Counted from the first letter of the stretch, positions 49,822-59,671 are shown. The stretch is DNA of 64,000 nt from Paenibacillus caseinilyticus (GCF_027533645.1 NZ_JAQAGY010000005.1:124001-188000); one strand, 5' to 3'. Notes: generated by a model not told the origin, from the letters alone. Numbers and translations: made by a program.

Positions 49822-51798
49822 ATGCTCGATAAGATACAAGAGTTCGCATCCGAGTTTTTCGTTACCGGGGACCCGATGATCCTGGGGGCGCAAGTCAGCA
49901 TCGCGATTGCGATGGTGGCCATCGTGTTCGTCCTGACTTTCTTCCGCAAGTGGGTCTGGCTCTGGCGCGAATGGCTGACGACCGTCGACCACAAGCGGAT
50001 CGGCATAATGTATATCATCTGTTCCATTCTCATGCTCTTCCGCGGCGGGGTTGACGCCCTGCTCATGCGGCTGCAGCTGGCCGTTCCGAATGCGCAGTTC
50101 CTGCATCCGGAACACTATAACCAGATCTTCACGACCCACGGGGTCATCATGATTCTCTTCATGGCGATGCCGCTCATGTTCGGATTGTTCAACGTCATCA
50201 TGCCCCTGCAGATCGGGGCCCGCGACGTAGCCTATCCGTTCCTGAACGCGCTGAGCTTCTGGCTGTTCTTCTTCGGCGCGATGCTCTTCAACGTCTCGTT
50301 CATCATCGGCGGTTCGCCGGATGCGGGATGGCTGGCGTATCCGCCGCTGTCGGGTCTCGAACACAGCCCGGGGGTCGGGCAGAACTTCTATATCTGGGGC
50401 ATCCAGATCTCGGGTATCGGCTCCCTGGCGACAGGCATTAACTTTATCGTGACGATTCTCAAGATGCGTGCACCGGGCATGACGCTGATGAAGATGCCGA
50501 TGTTCACCTGGTCCGTCTTCTCGAGCTGTATCATCATTATGTTTGCTTTTCCGATTCTGACGGTTACCCTGGCGCTGCTCTTCCTCGACCGGTTCCTCGG
50601 CGCGCACTTCTTCACGCTGGACGGCGGGGGCAACCCGATGATGTACATCAACCTCATCTGGATGTGGGGTCACCCGGAAGTGTATATCGTCATTCTGCCG
50701 GCGTTCGGGATTTTCTCCGAGATCGTCGCGACCTTCTCGAAGAAGACCTTGTTCGGTTACAAATCGATGGTCTTCGCGATGTTAATCATTAGTGTCCTTT
50801 CGTTCTTCACGTGGGTCCACCACTTCTTCACGATGGGCTCCGGCGCGGACGTGAATATTTTCTTCGCGATCACGACGATGCTCATCTCGATCCCGACGGG
50901 GGTCAAGATATTCAACTGGCTCTTCACGATGTACCGAGGCCGGATCAAGTTCACGACGCCGATGCTGTGGACCATCGCGTTCATTCCTTGCTTCGTGGTC
51001 GGCGGGATGACCGGCGTCCTGCTGTCAGTAGCACCGGCCGACTTCCAGTTCCACAACAGCTACTTCCTGATCGCTCACTTCCATCAGGTGCTGATCGGCG
51101 GCGTGGCATTCGGCTACTTCGCAGGGTTGTACTACTGGTGGCCGAAGATGTTCGGCTTCAAGCTCAACGAGCACCTTGGCAAATGGGCGTTCTGGCTGTG
51201 GAACATCGGCTTCTATGTCTGCTTCATGCCGCAGTACTTCCTGGGCCTCGACGGCATGACCCGCCGTGTCAGCACGTATGACTTCGACATGGGCTGGGGC
51301 TCGCTCAACATGGTCTCGACCGTGGGCGGTTTCCTGATGGGGATCGGGTTCATCTTCCAGGTATGGCAGATCGCTTACAGCATTAAGCATCATGAGAAAG
51401 ACGTTACTGGCGATCCGTGGGACGGTCGCACGCTCGAATGGTCGATTCCGTCGCCGGCACCAGTGTACAACTTCGCTGTGACTCCGCAGGTGGAGCATGT
51501 CGACGACTGGTGGGAGACGAAGCAGAAGCTGGCCGCTTCCGCCGGGAAGACGCAGGCCCGTCCGGTCTACGAGCCGATTCACATGCCGAAGAATTCCGCG
51601 ATACCGTTCGTGAAGTCCGCTCTCTGGTTCTTCGCCGGCTTCGGGTTCGTCTGGGATTGGATGTGGATGGCGATTCCAGCCCTGATCGGTATCGGGATCT
51701 GCATGATTGCCCGTTCGTTCACCTATGACGACGATTATTATATTCAGGTAGATGAAATCGAGCGGACTGAGGCCGCGCTGAGAGGGGTGAAGGCATAA
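49822..51798 (+). CDS. qoxB: Menaquinol oxidase subunit I (haem-copper)
   Basis: 658 residues, about 14-15 membrane helices. Haem-copper signatures: [14 protein letters not shown] (haem a ligand), [20 protein letters not shown] (CuB His and cross-linked Tyr, K-channel region), [11 protein letters not shown] (CuB His pair) and [17 protein letters not shown] (haem ligands). Quinol-site residues known from CyoB are present: Arg and Asp in [11 protein letters not shown], His and Gln in [10 protein letters not shown]. It reduces O2 to water and pumps protons. GAAAGGAAG precedes the ATG. It overlaps qoxC by one base. Confidence 0.95.
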   Translation: MLDKIQEFASEFFVTGDPMILGAQVSIAIAMVAIVFVLTFFRKWVWLWREWLTTVDHKRIGIMYIICSILMLFRGGVDALLMRLQLAVPNAQFLHPEHYNQIFTTHGVIMILFMAMPLMFGLFNVIMPLQIGARDVAYPFLNALSFWLFFFGAMLFNVSFIIGGSPDAGWLAYPPLSGLEHSPGVGQNFYIWGIQISGIGSLATGINFIVTILKMRAPGMTLMKMPMFTWSVFSSCIIIMFAFPILTVTLALLFLDRFLGAHFFTLDGGGNPMMYINLIWMWGHPEVYIVILPAFGIFSEIVATFSKKTLFGYKSMVFAMLIISVLSFFTWVHHFFTMGSGADVNIFFAITTMLISIPTGVKIFNWLFTMYRGRIKFTTPMLWTIAFIPCFVVGGMTGVLLSVAPADFQFHNSYFLIAHFHQVLIGGVAFGYFAGLYYWWPKMFGFKLNEHLGKWAFWLWNIGFYVCFMPQYFLGLDGMTRRVSTYDFDMGWGSLNMVSTVGGFLMGIGFIFQVWQIAYSIKHHEKDVTGDPWDGRTLEWSIPSPAPVYNFAVTPQVEHVDDWWETKQKLAASAGKTQARPVYEPIHMPKNSAIPFVKSALWFFAGFGFVWDWMWMAIPALIGIGICMIARSFTYDDDYYIQVDEIERTEAALRGVKA

Positions 51799-52412
51799 TG
51801 GAACAAGCACACGCTGCTAAGGGCGGACACGGGCACCACGATCACGGCCATCATGACCTGGAATCGATGAAGACGTTCGGCTTCTGGCTGTTCCTGATCA
51901 CCGACTGTATCCTCTTCGGCACGCTGTTCGCCACCTATATCGTGCTTCGCGGCAATACCAACGGGGGGCCGACCCCCGAAGAGCTGTTCCAGATGCCGAT
52001 GATTCTGGCGGAGACGTTCATTCTCCTGACGAGCTCCTTCACGAGCGGTCTGGCGGTCCTTGCGATGCACCAAGGCAAGGTCAAGCAGCTCATCGGCTGG
52101 CTGATCGTTACCGCTCTGCTCGGCGCGTCCTTCATCGGGCTCGAAGTTACCGAGTTCGTGCATATGGTACACGAGGGAGCGAAGATCTCCACCAGCGCGT
52201 TCCTCTCCGGCTTCTTCGCTCTGGTCGGCACTCACGGGCTGCACGTATCCCTGGGTCTGGTCTGGATGGTCGGGCTGATGCTTCAGCTCCGCCGCAGAGG
52301 CATTACGCCGGTCACGAAGCGCAAAGTGGAAGTTCTCTCCTTGTACTGGCACTTCCTCGACGTCGTCTGGATCTTCGTCCTGACCGTCGTGTATCTGATG
52401 GGGGTGATGTAA
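51798..52412 (+). CDS. qoxC: Menaquinol oxidase subunit III
   Basis: 204 residues, five membrane helices (FGFWLFLITDCILFGTLFAT onward), with the CyoC/QoxC features SAFLSGFFALVGTHGLHVSL and YWHFLDVVWIFVLTVVYLMG. The N-terminus is His-rich (KGGHGHHDHGHHD). The start codon overlaps the qoxB stop (TAATG), giving tight coupling. It stabilises subunit I. Confidence 0.93.
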   Translation: MEQAHAAKGGHGHHDHGHHDLESMKTFGFWLFLITDCILFGTLFATYIVLRGNTNGGPTPEELFQMPMILAETFILLTSSFTSGLAVLAMHQGKVKQLIGWLIVTALLGASFIGLEVTEFVHMVHEGAKISTSAFLSGFFALVGTHGLHVSLGLVWMVGLMLQLRRRGITPVTKRKVEVLSLYWHFLDVVWIFVLTVVYLMGVM

Positions 52413-52413
52413 A

Positions 52414-52743
52414 ATGGCGCAGCAACACGGCGATACCGCCTCTCACAACGCGTCTCACGGCTCCTTGAAGTCGTATGTGATCGGCTTCGTACTCTCGATC
52501 GTACTGACGATCATCCCGGTTGCCGCAGTGATGAACCACCTGCTCGAAGGCAAGCCGCTGCTGGTGCTCATCCTGGCGATGGCGATTCTCCAGTTCGTGG
52601 TGCAGCTCGTGTTCTTCATGCACCTGAAGGAAGGCGAGAACGCGCATTGGAACATCATGGCGCTCATCCTCGGGCTGATCATCCTGCTTACGATTGTCGC
52701 AGGCTCTATCTGGATCATGACATACAACCAGGTGGCCCACTAA
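52414..52743 (+). CDS. qoxD: Menaquinol oxidase subunit IV
   Basis: 109 residues with three membrane helices (YVIGFVLSIVLTIIPVAAVM, LLVLILAMAILQFVVQLVFF, ALILGLIILLTIVAGSIWIM) and the family phrase QLVFFMHLKEGENAHWN. The start lies one base after the qoxC stop. Last gene of the oxidase operon. Confidence 0.92.
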   Translation: MAQQHGDTASHNASHGSLKSYVIGFVLSIVLTIIPVAAVMNHLLEGKPLLVLILAMAILQFVVQLVFFMHLKEGENAHWNIMALILGLIILLTIVAGSIWIMTYNQVAH

Positions 52744-52827
52744 GTTCCGTATGGGCCTGAATCCAATAGCATAAGCCAAGACCCCGGGCGCGGCGGCTGC
52801 AGCCGCCCGGCCGGCCCGCTTCAGATC

Positions 52828-52857
52828 AGCCTCCAGCATATGGAGGCTGTTTTTTTG
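52828..52857 (+). terminator. Terminator of the qox operon
   Basis: Stem AGCCTCCA / TGGAGGCT (52828-52835, 52841-52848), loop GCATA, then a seven-T run. A GC-rich inverted segment (GGGCGCGGCGGCTGCAGCCG) lies just upstream. Confidence 0.9.
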
Positions 52858-52936
52858 TTGAAATTCCTCATGTTTTGGCAGAAAGAAAAGCGGGTGTAAT
52901 ATACTAAGGAAAAGAGCGCGGCGAAGGAGGGAGTTC

Positions 52937-53578
52937 ATGCAGTGGATCGCGATGATTACGATGCTCATCGATCATATCGGGATTGTGTTCTTTAAGGGGG
53001 AGCAGGTGTGGCGGTGGATTGGGCGGCTGGCCTTTCCCCTCTATGCTTACGGGATTGTGGCCGGTTACCGGCATACCCGCAGCCTTCCGCGGTATGCGAA
53101 GCGCCTGGCTGTGACGGCGGCCTTGGCCCAGGTGCCGTATTTGTACGATTTTGGGTTCATACAGGTGAATGTGGTCGGGTCGTTCCTCTTCTGCATCGGG
53201 GTATTGTATCTGCTGGACCGGACGAACCAAGGGCCGCAGCGCATCTTGATTATCGCGGCGGGACTGCTGCTGATTACTTTACTGCCTTTTGAGTATGGGG
53301 GCTACGGGCTGCTCCTCGTGCTGATCTACAGGTATGCGGAATCAGCTTCAAGGATGTTCCTCGGCCATCTGCTGCTGAACTTCTTATATTACACGCTGAT
53401 GCCGATGCAGGTGCTGAGCATCTTCGGTACGCTGATTATCATCTATGCGCAGCAGGTCCGCCCCGGACTTGCTCAGCGGTCGGCGCCTTCCTGGCTGTGG
53501 CGTGGATTCTATCCGGGCCATCTGCTGCTGCTCGCTATCGTCTCGGCCGTTCGCAGAACGCTGTTGGCTCCTGCTTGA
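52937..53578 (+). CDS. TraX-family membrane protein
   Basis: 213 residues, about seven membrane segments. The TraX signature is clear: MQWIAMITMLIDHIGIVFF with the conserved Asp-His, and RLAFPLYAYGIVAGYRHTRS. F-plasmid TraX acetylates pilin N-termini; chromosomal Firmicute homologues are common and poorly characterised, probably membrane acyltransferases. GAAGGAGG precedes the ATG. It is far from the pil operon, so a pilin substrate is only speculative. Confidence 0.85.
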   Translation: MQWIAMITMLIDHIGIVFFKGEQVWRWIGRLAFPLYAYGIVAGYRHTRSLPRYAKRLAVTAALAQVPYLYDFGFIQVNVVGSFLFCIGVLYLLDRTNQGPQRILIIAAGLLLITLLPFEYGGYGLLLVLIYRYAESASRMFLGHLLLNFLYYTLMPMQVLSIFGTLIIIYAQQVRPGLAQRSAPSWLWRGFYPGHLLLLAIVSAVRRTLLAPA

Positions 53579-53745
53579 GGAGCCTTCCGCCCGGCGCCGG
53601 CCCCTGCAACTTTTGCTGTCGAATGCTCGTTTGGGTTAGGGAGAGAGAGTAAAGTGAAGTTCCGTACCGAAGACGGTGTCTGTAAGAAGAAGACGCCTGC
53701 TCGCAAAGACGGACACGGACTGCATCTATAGGGGGAGTAAGCCGG

Positions 53746-54819
53746 ATGAAACGACACGCCGCTTTGAATCGAATCTGCCGGGGGCTGACGGCCGCCGGAT
53801 TGTTCCTGGCGCTGGTGCTGCCCGCTGGAGGTCATGGGGCGGAGGCCGCCTCCGGCGACAAGCGCTATCATGTGCTGCAGGGGTCGCGGCACACACTGGA
53901 AGAGCGGTTCCAATTGCTGAAAAAGCAGGGGGTTATGGAGGGAGACCAGAGCGGAGCGAATCTGGAGGGGACTACAACCCGGGCTCAGCTGGCCAAGGTC
54001 ATGGCGAAGCTGTGGGGGCTGCCGGAAGCGCCGGCGGCCGCGGCGGCCTTCGGTGACCTGGGCGGCCACGAATGGGCGCGCGGGTATATGGGCGCCGCGG
54101 CCAAGGCGGGATTATTCCAAGGCACAGCCCCAGGGCGGTTCTCCCCGGGCGAGACCGTGACCCTTGAGCAGCTGGCAGCCGTGCTCGCACGGGCGTTCCA
54201 GGTGCAGCCGATGGGCGGCGACGATGCGATCGCCCAGTATTCGAAGGTGTCGGGTTGGGCGCAGTCGGAGCTCGACGCAGCCTACGGTTCCGGTCTGATC
54301 GGCACGACGGGCGATTATACCGTGGCCGCGAAGCGCAGCGACCTCGTGGCATCCGCCTACGCGGCTTATGCCCGCAAGGCGGACTTCCTGGGACAGAGCT
54401 GCAGCAAGATGCTGTCTGCGAAGCCCTTTGACCGGTGCAAAGTGGATGTGGGGGATGTTTTTGGAAGCATGAAGGTGACGGGAGTGGACTATTGGGCGGA
54501 TAACGACGAGATCTTCGGATACTCGATCCGCTTCGAGGCGCCCCAGCCGGTGAAGATCCGCGGCACTTACGAGATCGTGGCGGGGAGCGAGACGACACCG
54601 GAGCATGTGGTGTTCCAGGTCGCACCGGAGGATGCGGGCCTCATTCCGTCGGAGGTGCTGAAGTGGAGTGACGAAGCGGTGATCGAGAGGTTCAAAGCCT
54701 ACGGCGAAATGGAGACGAAGGGGAGCGGGGCAGTCACCGTGTCGGATTATACGGATCTGCTGTTCCCTAAGGGCGGGATTCCGAACAGTACGGAGAAGGT
54801 GGAGATTGAAGCCCTCTAG
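53746..54819 (+). CDS. Secreted SLH-domain protein
   Basis: 357 residues. A signal peptide (GLTAAGLFLALVLPAGGHGA, cleavage near EAAS) is followed by three S-layer-homology-like repeats in residues about 40-210 (TTRAQLAKVMAKLWGLPEAP; FGDLGGHEWARGYMGAAAKA then GLFQGTAPGRFSPGETVTLE; YSKVSGWAQSELDAAYGSGL). The C-terminal ~140 residues (MKVTGVDYWADNDEIFGYSI) form an unrecognised domain. SLH domains attach proteins to pyruvylated wall polymer. GGGGGAG precedes the ATG. Confidence 0.8.
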   Translation: MKRHAALNRICRGLTAAGLFLALVLPAGGHGAEAASGDKRYHVLQGSRHTLEERFQLLKKQGVMEGDQSGANLEGTTTRAQLAKVMAKLWGLPEAPAAAAAFGDLGGHEWARGYMGAAAKAGLFQGTAPGRFSPGETVTLEQLAAVLARAFQVQPMGGDDAIAQYSKVSGWAQSELDAAYGSGLIGTTGDYTVAAKRSDLVASAYAAYARKADFLGQSCSKMLSAKPFDRCKVDVGDVFGSMKVTGVDYWADNDEIFGYSIRFEAPQPVKIRGTYEIVAGSETTPEHVVFQVAPEDAGLIPSEVLKWSDEAVIERFKAYGEMETKGSGAVTVSDYTDLLFPKGGIPNSTEKVEIEAL

Positions 54820-54881
54820 GAAAGAGCGGAGAGGCCGCGCCGGTAAGGGGGCGGCTTCCACAGCGGGGCTGCTCCAGACGA

Positions 54882-55118
54882 TCAGGTCCAGCCCCAGAAG
54901 AATCCGTCCCGGTCCCAAGCGGCTTTGCCGCCGTGGAGTTTCTTGAAGATCTTTTTGACTTCTTTGTCGATGGACTCATTGCCGTTCTCATTCACATAAA
55001 TGAAGTGCTCGCCAAATTGGCTGCGGATATGGTTCACGGCGTCCTGCTGGTACAGGATACCTGCATTTCTGAGTTCGTTCAGCATCCAGCGTGCTGCTTC
55101 TTCGGGAGTATGTTCCAT
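54882..55118 (-). CDS. Small conserved cytosolic protein (possibly DUF6953)
   Basis: 78 residues: MEHTPEEAARWMLNELRNAG, then QDAVNHIRSQFGEHFIYVNE, NGNESIDKEVKKIFKKLHGG and KAAWDRDGFFWGWT. AAGGAGCG precedes the ATG at good spacing. The phrase HFIYVNENGN and the ending WDR...W match my recollection of the DUF6953 family, function unknown; I cannot confirm it. Upstream on the minus strand a TATACT -10 lies near 55168-55173. Convergent with the SLH gene. Confidence 0.75.
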   Translation of the reverse strand: MEHTPEEAARWMLNELRNAGILYQQDAVNHIRSQFGEHFIYVNENGNESIDKEVKKIFKKLHGGKAAWDRDGFFWGWT

Positions 55119-55183
55119 GGATTGTCGCTCCTTGTAGTTGTAATCGGCTTGGCGTTGACGTTACTAGTATACCTTATGAGAGG

Positions 55184-55213
55184 CCTGCCTTGTCCAACAA
55201 GGCAGGTTTTTTT
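55184..55213 (+). terminator. Plus-strand terminator upstream of the small minus-strand gene
   Basis: Stem CCTGCCTTG / CAAGGCAGG (55184-55192, 55198-55206) then TTTTTTT. No plus-strand gene precedes it closely, so it may block read-through from the SLH gene into the next unit. Confidence 0.8.
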
Positions 55214-55275
55214 GCTATTATAGAATTTATAAAATTTCTGGGTGGAGCTTGTTTTCCGCCTTGTTTTTGTTCTGG

Positions 55276-55616
55276 GTAAGGTAGGAACCAAGCAGAGAGT
55301 AGATTAGAAGAGGAGAAGTCGGACAACCCCGAAGCCAGCGGGAGCAAGGGTCGAAACGGGGCGGCAGCGGCGCGAAATTCCGGTTGAAGGCGGTCGAAAG
55401 GGTACGTTTGTTGCTGTCATATTTTCCGGGAAATAATGGAGGTGCGGCGAACCGTCGGAGGCATGCCTGAAAGGGGAATCCCTGGCGGGCAATCGGGGCT
55501 CCGCACGGATCTGCCACAGGGCGGCTGCACGTGTCCGGGTTACGGTTTGCCCGGCGGGTAGGATACGCTATACAATGAGGAAGTGCTTATGATGAGGGGA
55601 AGAGGAGGAATGAAAG
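55276..55616. other. Intergenic region with partial dispersed repeat (copy C)
   Basis: GGTAGGAACCAAGCAGAGAG followed by a gapped GATTAGA (55278-55306) matches the left flank of copy A (27930-27957). The remaining ~300 bases are GC-rich with no supported ORF; long frames on either strand lack ribosome binding sites. Confidence 0.5.
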
Positions 55617-56705
55617 ATGGCAGAGAAGCAGCACATGCTGGTGTTCGTCGGCTCCTATGCCGAAGCATCGGACAGCGGCGTGTACGTCTATGCATTCGAT
55701 GAAGAGAAAGAAGAGCTTACGCTTCTGGATTCGGTGGCCGGGCTGAAGAATCCGACCTTCCTGAACCTGGATGCCGCGAAGCGCAGATTGTATTCGATCG
55801 CCGAGGGCGTGTCGGAAGACGGAGGGAAGGTGGGCGAAGCCGTATCGTTCGATATTGACGCTTCCACCGGCCGTCTGGCTGAGCTCAGCCGGGGCATCGG
55901 CGTAGATGCGCCGGCGTGCCATATCCAGCGTGATGCGGCGGGGCGGTATCTCATCCTGACGAGCTATCACGGCGGCCGGATCGCCTTGTCGGCGCTGGGG
56001 GAGGACGGGCGCATCGGAGCGCTGCTGGACACCCAGCAGTATGAAGGGCACGGGCCCGATCCCGAGCGGCAGGACCGTCCGCATCCGCACTCGGTGAATC
56101 TCAGCCGGGACAAGCGGTTCCTGTTCGTGCCGGACCTCGGTATGGACCGGATCCGCGTGTACCGTGTCGACCCGCAGGAGAACCGTCTCGCCTATCACGG
56201 CGAGACGACGACGCATCCGGGTGCGGGCCCGCGGCATATGGCGTTTCACCCGAACGGGAAGCTTGCCTTCTCGATCAATGAAGTCGATTCGACTGTGACT
56301 TCCTTCCGCTACGACAGCGAAGCGGGGACCCTGCAGGAGATCGAGCATGTGCCGACCCTGCCTGCCGGCTTCACGGAGGAGAATACCTGCGCCGAGATTG
56401 CCGTGTCCGAAGACGGGCGGTTCCTCTACGGTTCGAACCGGGGCCACGACAGCATCGTCGTCTTCCGTGTCGATGAGGAGACGGGCCGGCTGGCGCTTGT
56501 CGAACATGTGCCGACAAGGGGCGGGCACCCGCGGCACTTCGCGCTGCTGCCGGGCGGCCGCCACCTGCTCGCGGCGAACCGCGACTCGGAGAACAACCTG
56601 GTGCTCTTCCGTGTCGACAAGCAGACGGGCCGGCTGGACTTCACCGGTCACGCCGTAACCGTGTCGAAACCGGTATGCGTGCAGGCGGCTTACTTTCCCC
56701 GGTAA
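55617..56705 (+). CDS. Lactonase-family protein (6-phosphogluconolactonase-like)
   Basis: 362 residues, a seven-bladed beta-propeller of the Pgl/YkgB lactonase family: blades are marked by repeats such as FVGSYAEASDSGVYVYAFDE, RPHPHSVNLSRDKRFLFVPD, GAGPRHMAFHPNGKLAFSIN, CAEIAVSEDGRFLYGSNRGH and HPRHFALLPGGRHLLAANRD. Characterised members hydrolyse 6-phosphogluconolactone in the pentose phosphate pathway; others act on different lactones. No signal peptide. The ATG follows AGGAGGAATGAAAG. Monocistronic. Confidence 0.85.
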   Translation: MAEKQHMLVFVGSYAEASDSGVYVYAFDEEKEELTLLDSVAGLKNPTFLNLDAAKRRLYSIAEGVSEDGGKVGEAVSFDIDASTGRLAELSRGIGVDAPACHIQRDAAGRYLILTSYHGGRIALSALGEDGRIGALLDTQQYEGHGPDPERQDRPHPHSVNLSRDKRFLFVPDLGMDRIRVYRVDPQENRLAYHGETTTHPGAGPRHMAFHPNGKLAFSINEVDSTVTSFRYDSEAGTLQEIEHVPTLPAGFTEENTCAEIAVSEDGRFLYGSNRGHDSIVVFRVDEETGRLALVEHVPTRGGHPRHFALLPGGRHLLAANRDSENNLVLFRVDKQTGRLDFTGHAVTVSKPVCVQAAYFPR

Positions 56706-56748
56706 GGATTGGATAGGTTAGGGTAGGTCCGCATCCGTCAAGACAGAA

Positions 56749-56779
56749 CAAGCCCCATCCGGCAGCCGGATGGGGCTTG
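56749..56779. terminator. Bidirectional terminator after the lactonase gene
   Basis: Perfect 14-bp stem (56749-56762 with 56766-56779), loop CAG, flanked by TATTGTA on the right. It can also end the leftward frameshifted gene. Confidence 0.8.
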
Positions 56780-56826
56780 TATTGTAGAAGGCAGCGGGCC
56801 GCCCGCCGGGCTGGGCGGGCAAGGCA

Positions 56827-57481
56827 TCAACGAGCCTTGGAGCGCTGGAACAACTTGTTGATCTTGTAGGTCCGTGGCTGCCTTCGAACGCTGCCTTCGT
56901 CAGGAGGATCCTTCTTCGACGTCCGTTCGGCATAGAGGAAGAGATTCGTAATCCACCGGGATAGGCACATGATGCTGAGATAGCAGGCCAGCAGATGGAT
57001 ATAGTTTGTTCCCGGACCGAACCGGAACAAGCCGAAGGCCACGAGAGCCGGTTTGAACAGAAACGAGAAGAACAGGCAGCACAGTGTGCCGTATAGATAG
57101 TAATTTTTGCTGTGGTTGATACTCCATTGATACACGAACATGAAGATGACCGGAACCAAAGCCGTGTCGAGCGCCAGATTGACGGAGAGGAACGGAGCGA
57201 GCTTATACGGATAGATCCAAAGACCGTTCATGGCACCGAAGTCATCAATATAATTGAACCACAAATGCACGTTGAAGCCATAGTAATCCGAGCAGTAAGG
57301 CTTGTTCGCGGTCGATATACAGGAACAGCACGATGAGCGGCAGTACCAGCATCGCGAGCTCCATCCAGAACTGCCAGGTGCCCATATGGGAATAAGCAAA
57401 CCAATAGGTCCGGATCTCAGCCGAAGCTTGCTCGTAAAGGCTTGTAATCCGGTCAAGCTGTGTCGTTTGATCCGTCGTCAT
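56827..57481 (-). pseudogene. CBO0543-like membrane protein, frameshifted
   Basis: From ATG 57481 (after AGAGGGG) one frame encodes MTTDQTTQLDRITSLYEQAS through IDREQALLLG; the sequence then continues only in the next frame as YYGFNVHLWFNYIDDFGAMN, GLWIYPYKLAPFLSVNLALD, TALVPVIFMFVYQWSI and a last helix plus KINKLFQRSKAR to TGA 56827. Removing one base near 57285-57286 restores a continuous 217-residue protein with five to six membrane helices. The reconstructed protein resembles the CBO0543 family of Firmicute integral membrane proteins, function unknown. True mutation, programmed shift and sequencing error cannot be distinguished here. Confidence 0.8.
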
Positions 57482-57706
57482 GGGGTCCCCTCTATCATTC
57501 AGACTTGGAATGGTTCCTTACTAAGGTTCCCAAGGAGTAGGGGGATTATGAAGAAACAGGAACTGCCAGTCCCGGCGGACCGGAGCTGGCTGTATCTTGG
57601 GGCGCAGCATCGACTGCTCCAAGCGGGGCGGGATCCGCGCGGGCCGCCGCCAGCCGGGGACCATGGGCCGCCGGATGGGCAGGCACCCCGGCCGGAATGC
57701 CGCAGC

Positions 57707-59638
57707 TTACTGGCGCAAGCGGATCTCCTCTACTATGCGGCCGGCGATCTCCCCGACCTCCTGCGGTCCCATATCGCCGCTGTCGCGCCTGCGGACCGAT
57801 ACTGTGCCGGACGAGAGCTCCTGCTCGCCGAGAATGAACATATACGGCACCTTGCCGAGCTGCGCTTCGCGGATCTTGTAGCCGAGCTTCTCGCTGCGCG
57901 CATCGACTTCGGCCCGGATGCCCTCCTCGGCCAATAGCTCCTTCACGCGGTAGGCGTAGTCGTTATAGGGATCCGACACCGGCAGCAGCTTCACCTGGAC
58001 GGGAGCGAGCCACAAGGGGAATGCCCCGGCGTAATGCTCGGTCAGGATCCCTATGAACCGGTCGAGGGAGCCGTATACCGCGCGGTGAATGACAACCGGC
58101 CGGTGCTTGTGCCCGTCCTCGGCGACATACCCGAGCTCGAACTTCTCGGGCAGCTGGAAATCCAGCTGGATCGTGCCGCACTGCCAGCTCCGCTTCAGCG
58201 CGTCGAGGATATGGAAGTCGATCTTCGGCCCGTAGAAGGCGCCGTCCCCCGGATTCAGGCGGTAGGGGATGCCGCGCGAGTCCAGCACGCTCTGCAGGGA
58301 AGCCTCCGCTTGGTTCCAGAGCTCCTCCGCTCCCATGTAATCCTCGGGACGAGTGGACAGCTCGATCACGTAGGAGAATCCGAATACGCGGTACATCCGG
58401 TCGATGAGCTCGATGATCTTCCCGATCTCCTCTTGAATCTGATCCGGACGGACGAAGAGATGGGCGTCGTCCTGGCAGAACGTGCGCACCCGCATCATCC
58501 CGTTCAGGGCTCCCGAGAACTCATGCCGGTGCACTTGGCCGAACTCGGCGATCCGGACGGGAAGATCGCGGTAGGAGTACAGGCGGTTCTTGAAGATGAG
58601 CATATGCCCAGGGCAGTTCATCGGCTTCAGCGCATATTTCGTATCGTCCACGTCCGTGTAGTACATGTTCTCCCGGTAGTGATCCGCATGGCCGGAGAGC
58701 TCCCAGAGGCGCTGGTTCATCATGAAGGGGGTCTTCACCTCATCGTAATCCCGCTGCCGCTGGAGCTCCCGGGCGAAGTCTTCCAGCTCCGTACGGATCG
58801 TCATGCCGGCCGGGAGGTAGAAGGGCATGCCCGGCGCTTCATCGGAGAACATGAACAGCCCAAGCTCCCGGCCGAGCTTCCGGTGGTCCCGCAGCTTCGC
58901 TTCCTCGAGGAGACGCAGATGCTCGCCGAGCTCGGCTTTCTTCGCGAACGCCGTCCCGTAGATCCGCTGCAGCATGGGATTGTTCGAGTCTCCCCGCCAA
59001 TAAGCCCCCGCTACGCTGAGCAGCTTGAATGCCTTGATCCATCCGGTAGAGGGCAAGTGGGGACCGCGGCATAGATCCGTGAATTCGCCTTGGCTGTACA
59101 GGGAGATGACGGCCTCCTGCGGCAGATCGCGGATCAGCTCCAGCTTCAGCGGCTCTCCCAGCGCTTCGAAGATGCGCAGGGCTTCTTCCCGGGAGACTTC
59201 CCGGCGGACGACCGGAAGGTTCTCCTGAATGACCTTCTCCATCTCCCGTTCGACTGCGGCCAGGTCGCCGGGGGAGAGGGAACGATCCAGCCCGATGTCG
59301 TAATAGAATCCGTCCGCGATCACGGGGCCGATGCCGAGCTTCACGGACTGCGGCCCATAGAGGCGCCGCACGGCCTGCGCCAACACATGCGCCGCCGTAT
59401 GCCGGAGGATCTCCAGACCGTCCGGGGAATCCAGCGTCACAATGTCCACGGTCACAATCTCAGCCCCTCCTTCTTCCTCCAGTCTCCGGTCCAGATCCGC
59501 GAGCCTGCCGTTGATCCGTCCGGCCATGGCCTTCTTCTTCAGCCCGGCGCCGATCGATTCGGCAATGTCGCCGATCGTGGTGTGCTGCGGATACCTCCTG
59601 ATTGTTCCGTCCTGCAGTGCGACACTGATCTCCTTCAT
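57707..59638 (-). CDS. thrS: Threonyl-tRNA synthetase
   Basis: 643 residues. Starts at ATG 59638 after GGAGGAAAAG, which gives MKEISVALQDGTIRRYPQHT and the same length as B. subtilis ThrS; ATG 59653 is less well placed. Domains in order: TGS, the editing/second additional domain (HTAAHVLAQAVRRLYG; GEFTDLCRGPHLPSTGWIKA), class II catalytic core with the zinc Cys in ALKPMNCPGHMLIF, motif 2 FGQVHRHEFSGALNGMMRVR, motif 3 HRAVYGSLDRFIGIL, and the anticodon-binding domain. Preceded by a T-box leader. Confidence 0.96.
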   Translation of the reverse strand: MKEISVALQDGTIRRYPQHTTIGDIAESIGAGLKKKAMAGRINGRLADLDRRLEEEGGAEIVTVDIVTLDSPDGLEILRHTAAHVLAQAVRRLYGPQSVKLGIGPVIADGFYYDIGLDRSLSPGDLAAVEREMEKVIQENLPVVRREVSREEALRIFEALGEPLKLELIRDLPQEAVISLYSQGEFTDLCRGPHLPSTGWIKAFKLLSVAGAYWRGDSNNPMLQRIYGTAFAKKAELGEHLRLLEEAKLRDHRKLGRELGLFMFSDEAPGMPFYLPAGMTIRTELEDFARELQRQRDYDEVKTPFMMNQRLWELSGHADHYRENMYYTDVDDTKYALKPMNCPGHMLIFKNRLYSYRDLPVRIAEFGQVHRHEFSGALNGMMRVRTFCQDDAHLFVRPDQIQEEIGKIIELIDRMYRVFGFSYVIELSTRPEDYMGAEELWNQAEASLQSVLDSRGIPYRLNPGDGAFYGPKIDFHILDALKRSWQCGTIQLDFQLPEKFELGYVAEDGHKHRPVVIHRAVYGSLDRFIGILTEHYAGAFPLWLAPVQVKLLPVSDPYNDYAYRVKELLAEEGIRAEVDARSEKLGYKIREAQLGKVPYMFILGEQELSSGTVSVRRRDSGDMGPQEVGEIAGRIVEEIRLRQ

Positions 59639-59671
59639 GCCCTTTTCCTCCATTTCCTGTTCAATTTGAAC

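Noticed and set aside
48716-52743. Annotation as cytochrome c oxidase (ctaCDEF)
   Set aside because: Subunit II lacks all CuA cysteines and subunit I carries the quinol-site residues, so quinol oxidase fits better.
54933-55223. Plus-strand hydrophobic ORF of 96 codons
   Set aside because: It is antisense to the small minus-strand gene at 54882-55118, which has a good ribosome binding site and a coherent sequence; the plus frame lacks one.
57548-57937. Plus-strand ORF starting MKKQELPVPADRSWLYLGAQ with an AAGGAGTAGGGGG ribosome binding site
   Set aside because: Beyond about 50 codons it runs antisense through the end of thrS, and the Pro/Gly-rich product resembles no protein. The start could be real but the product is not convincing.
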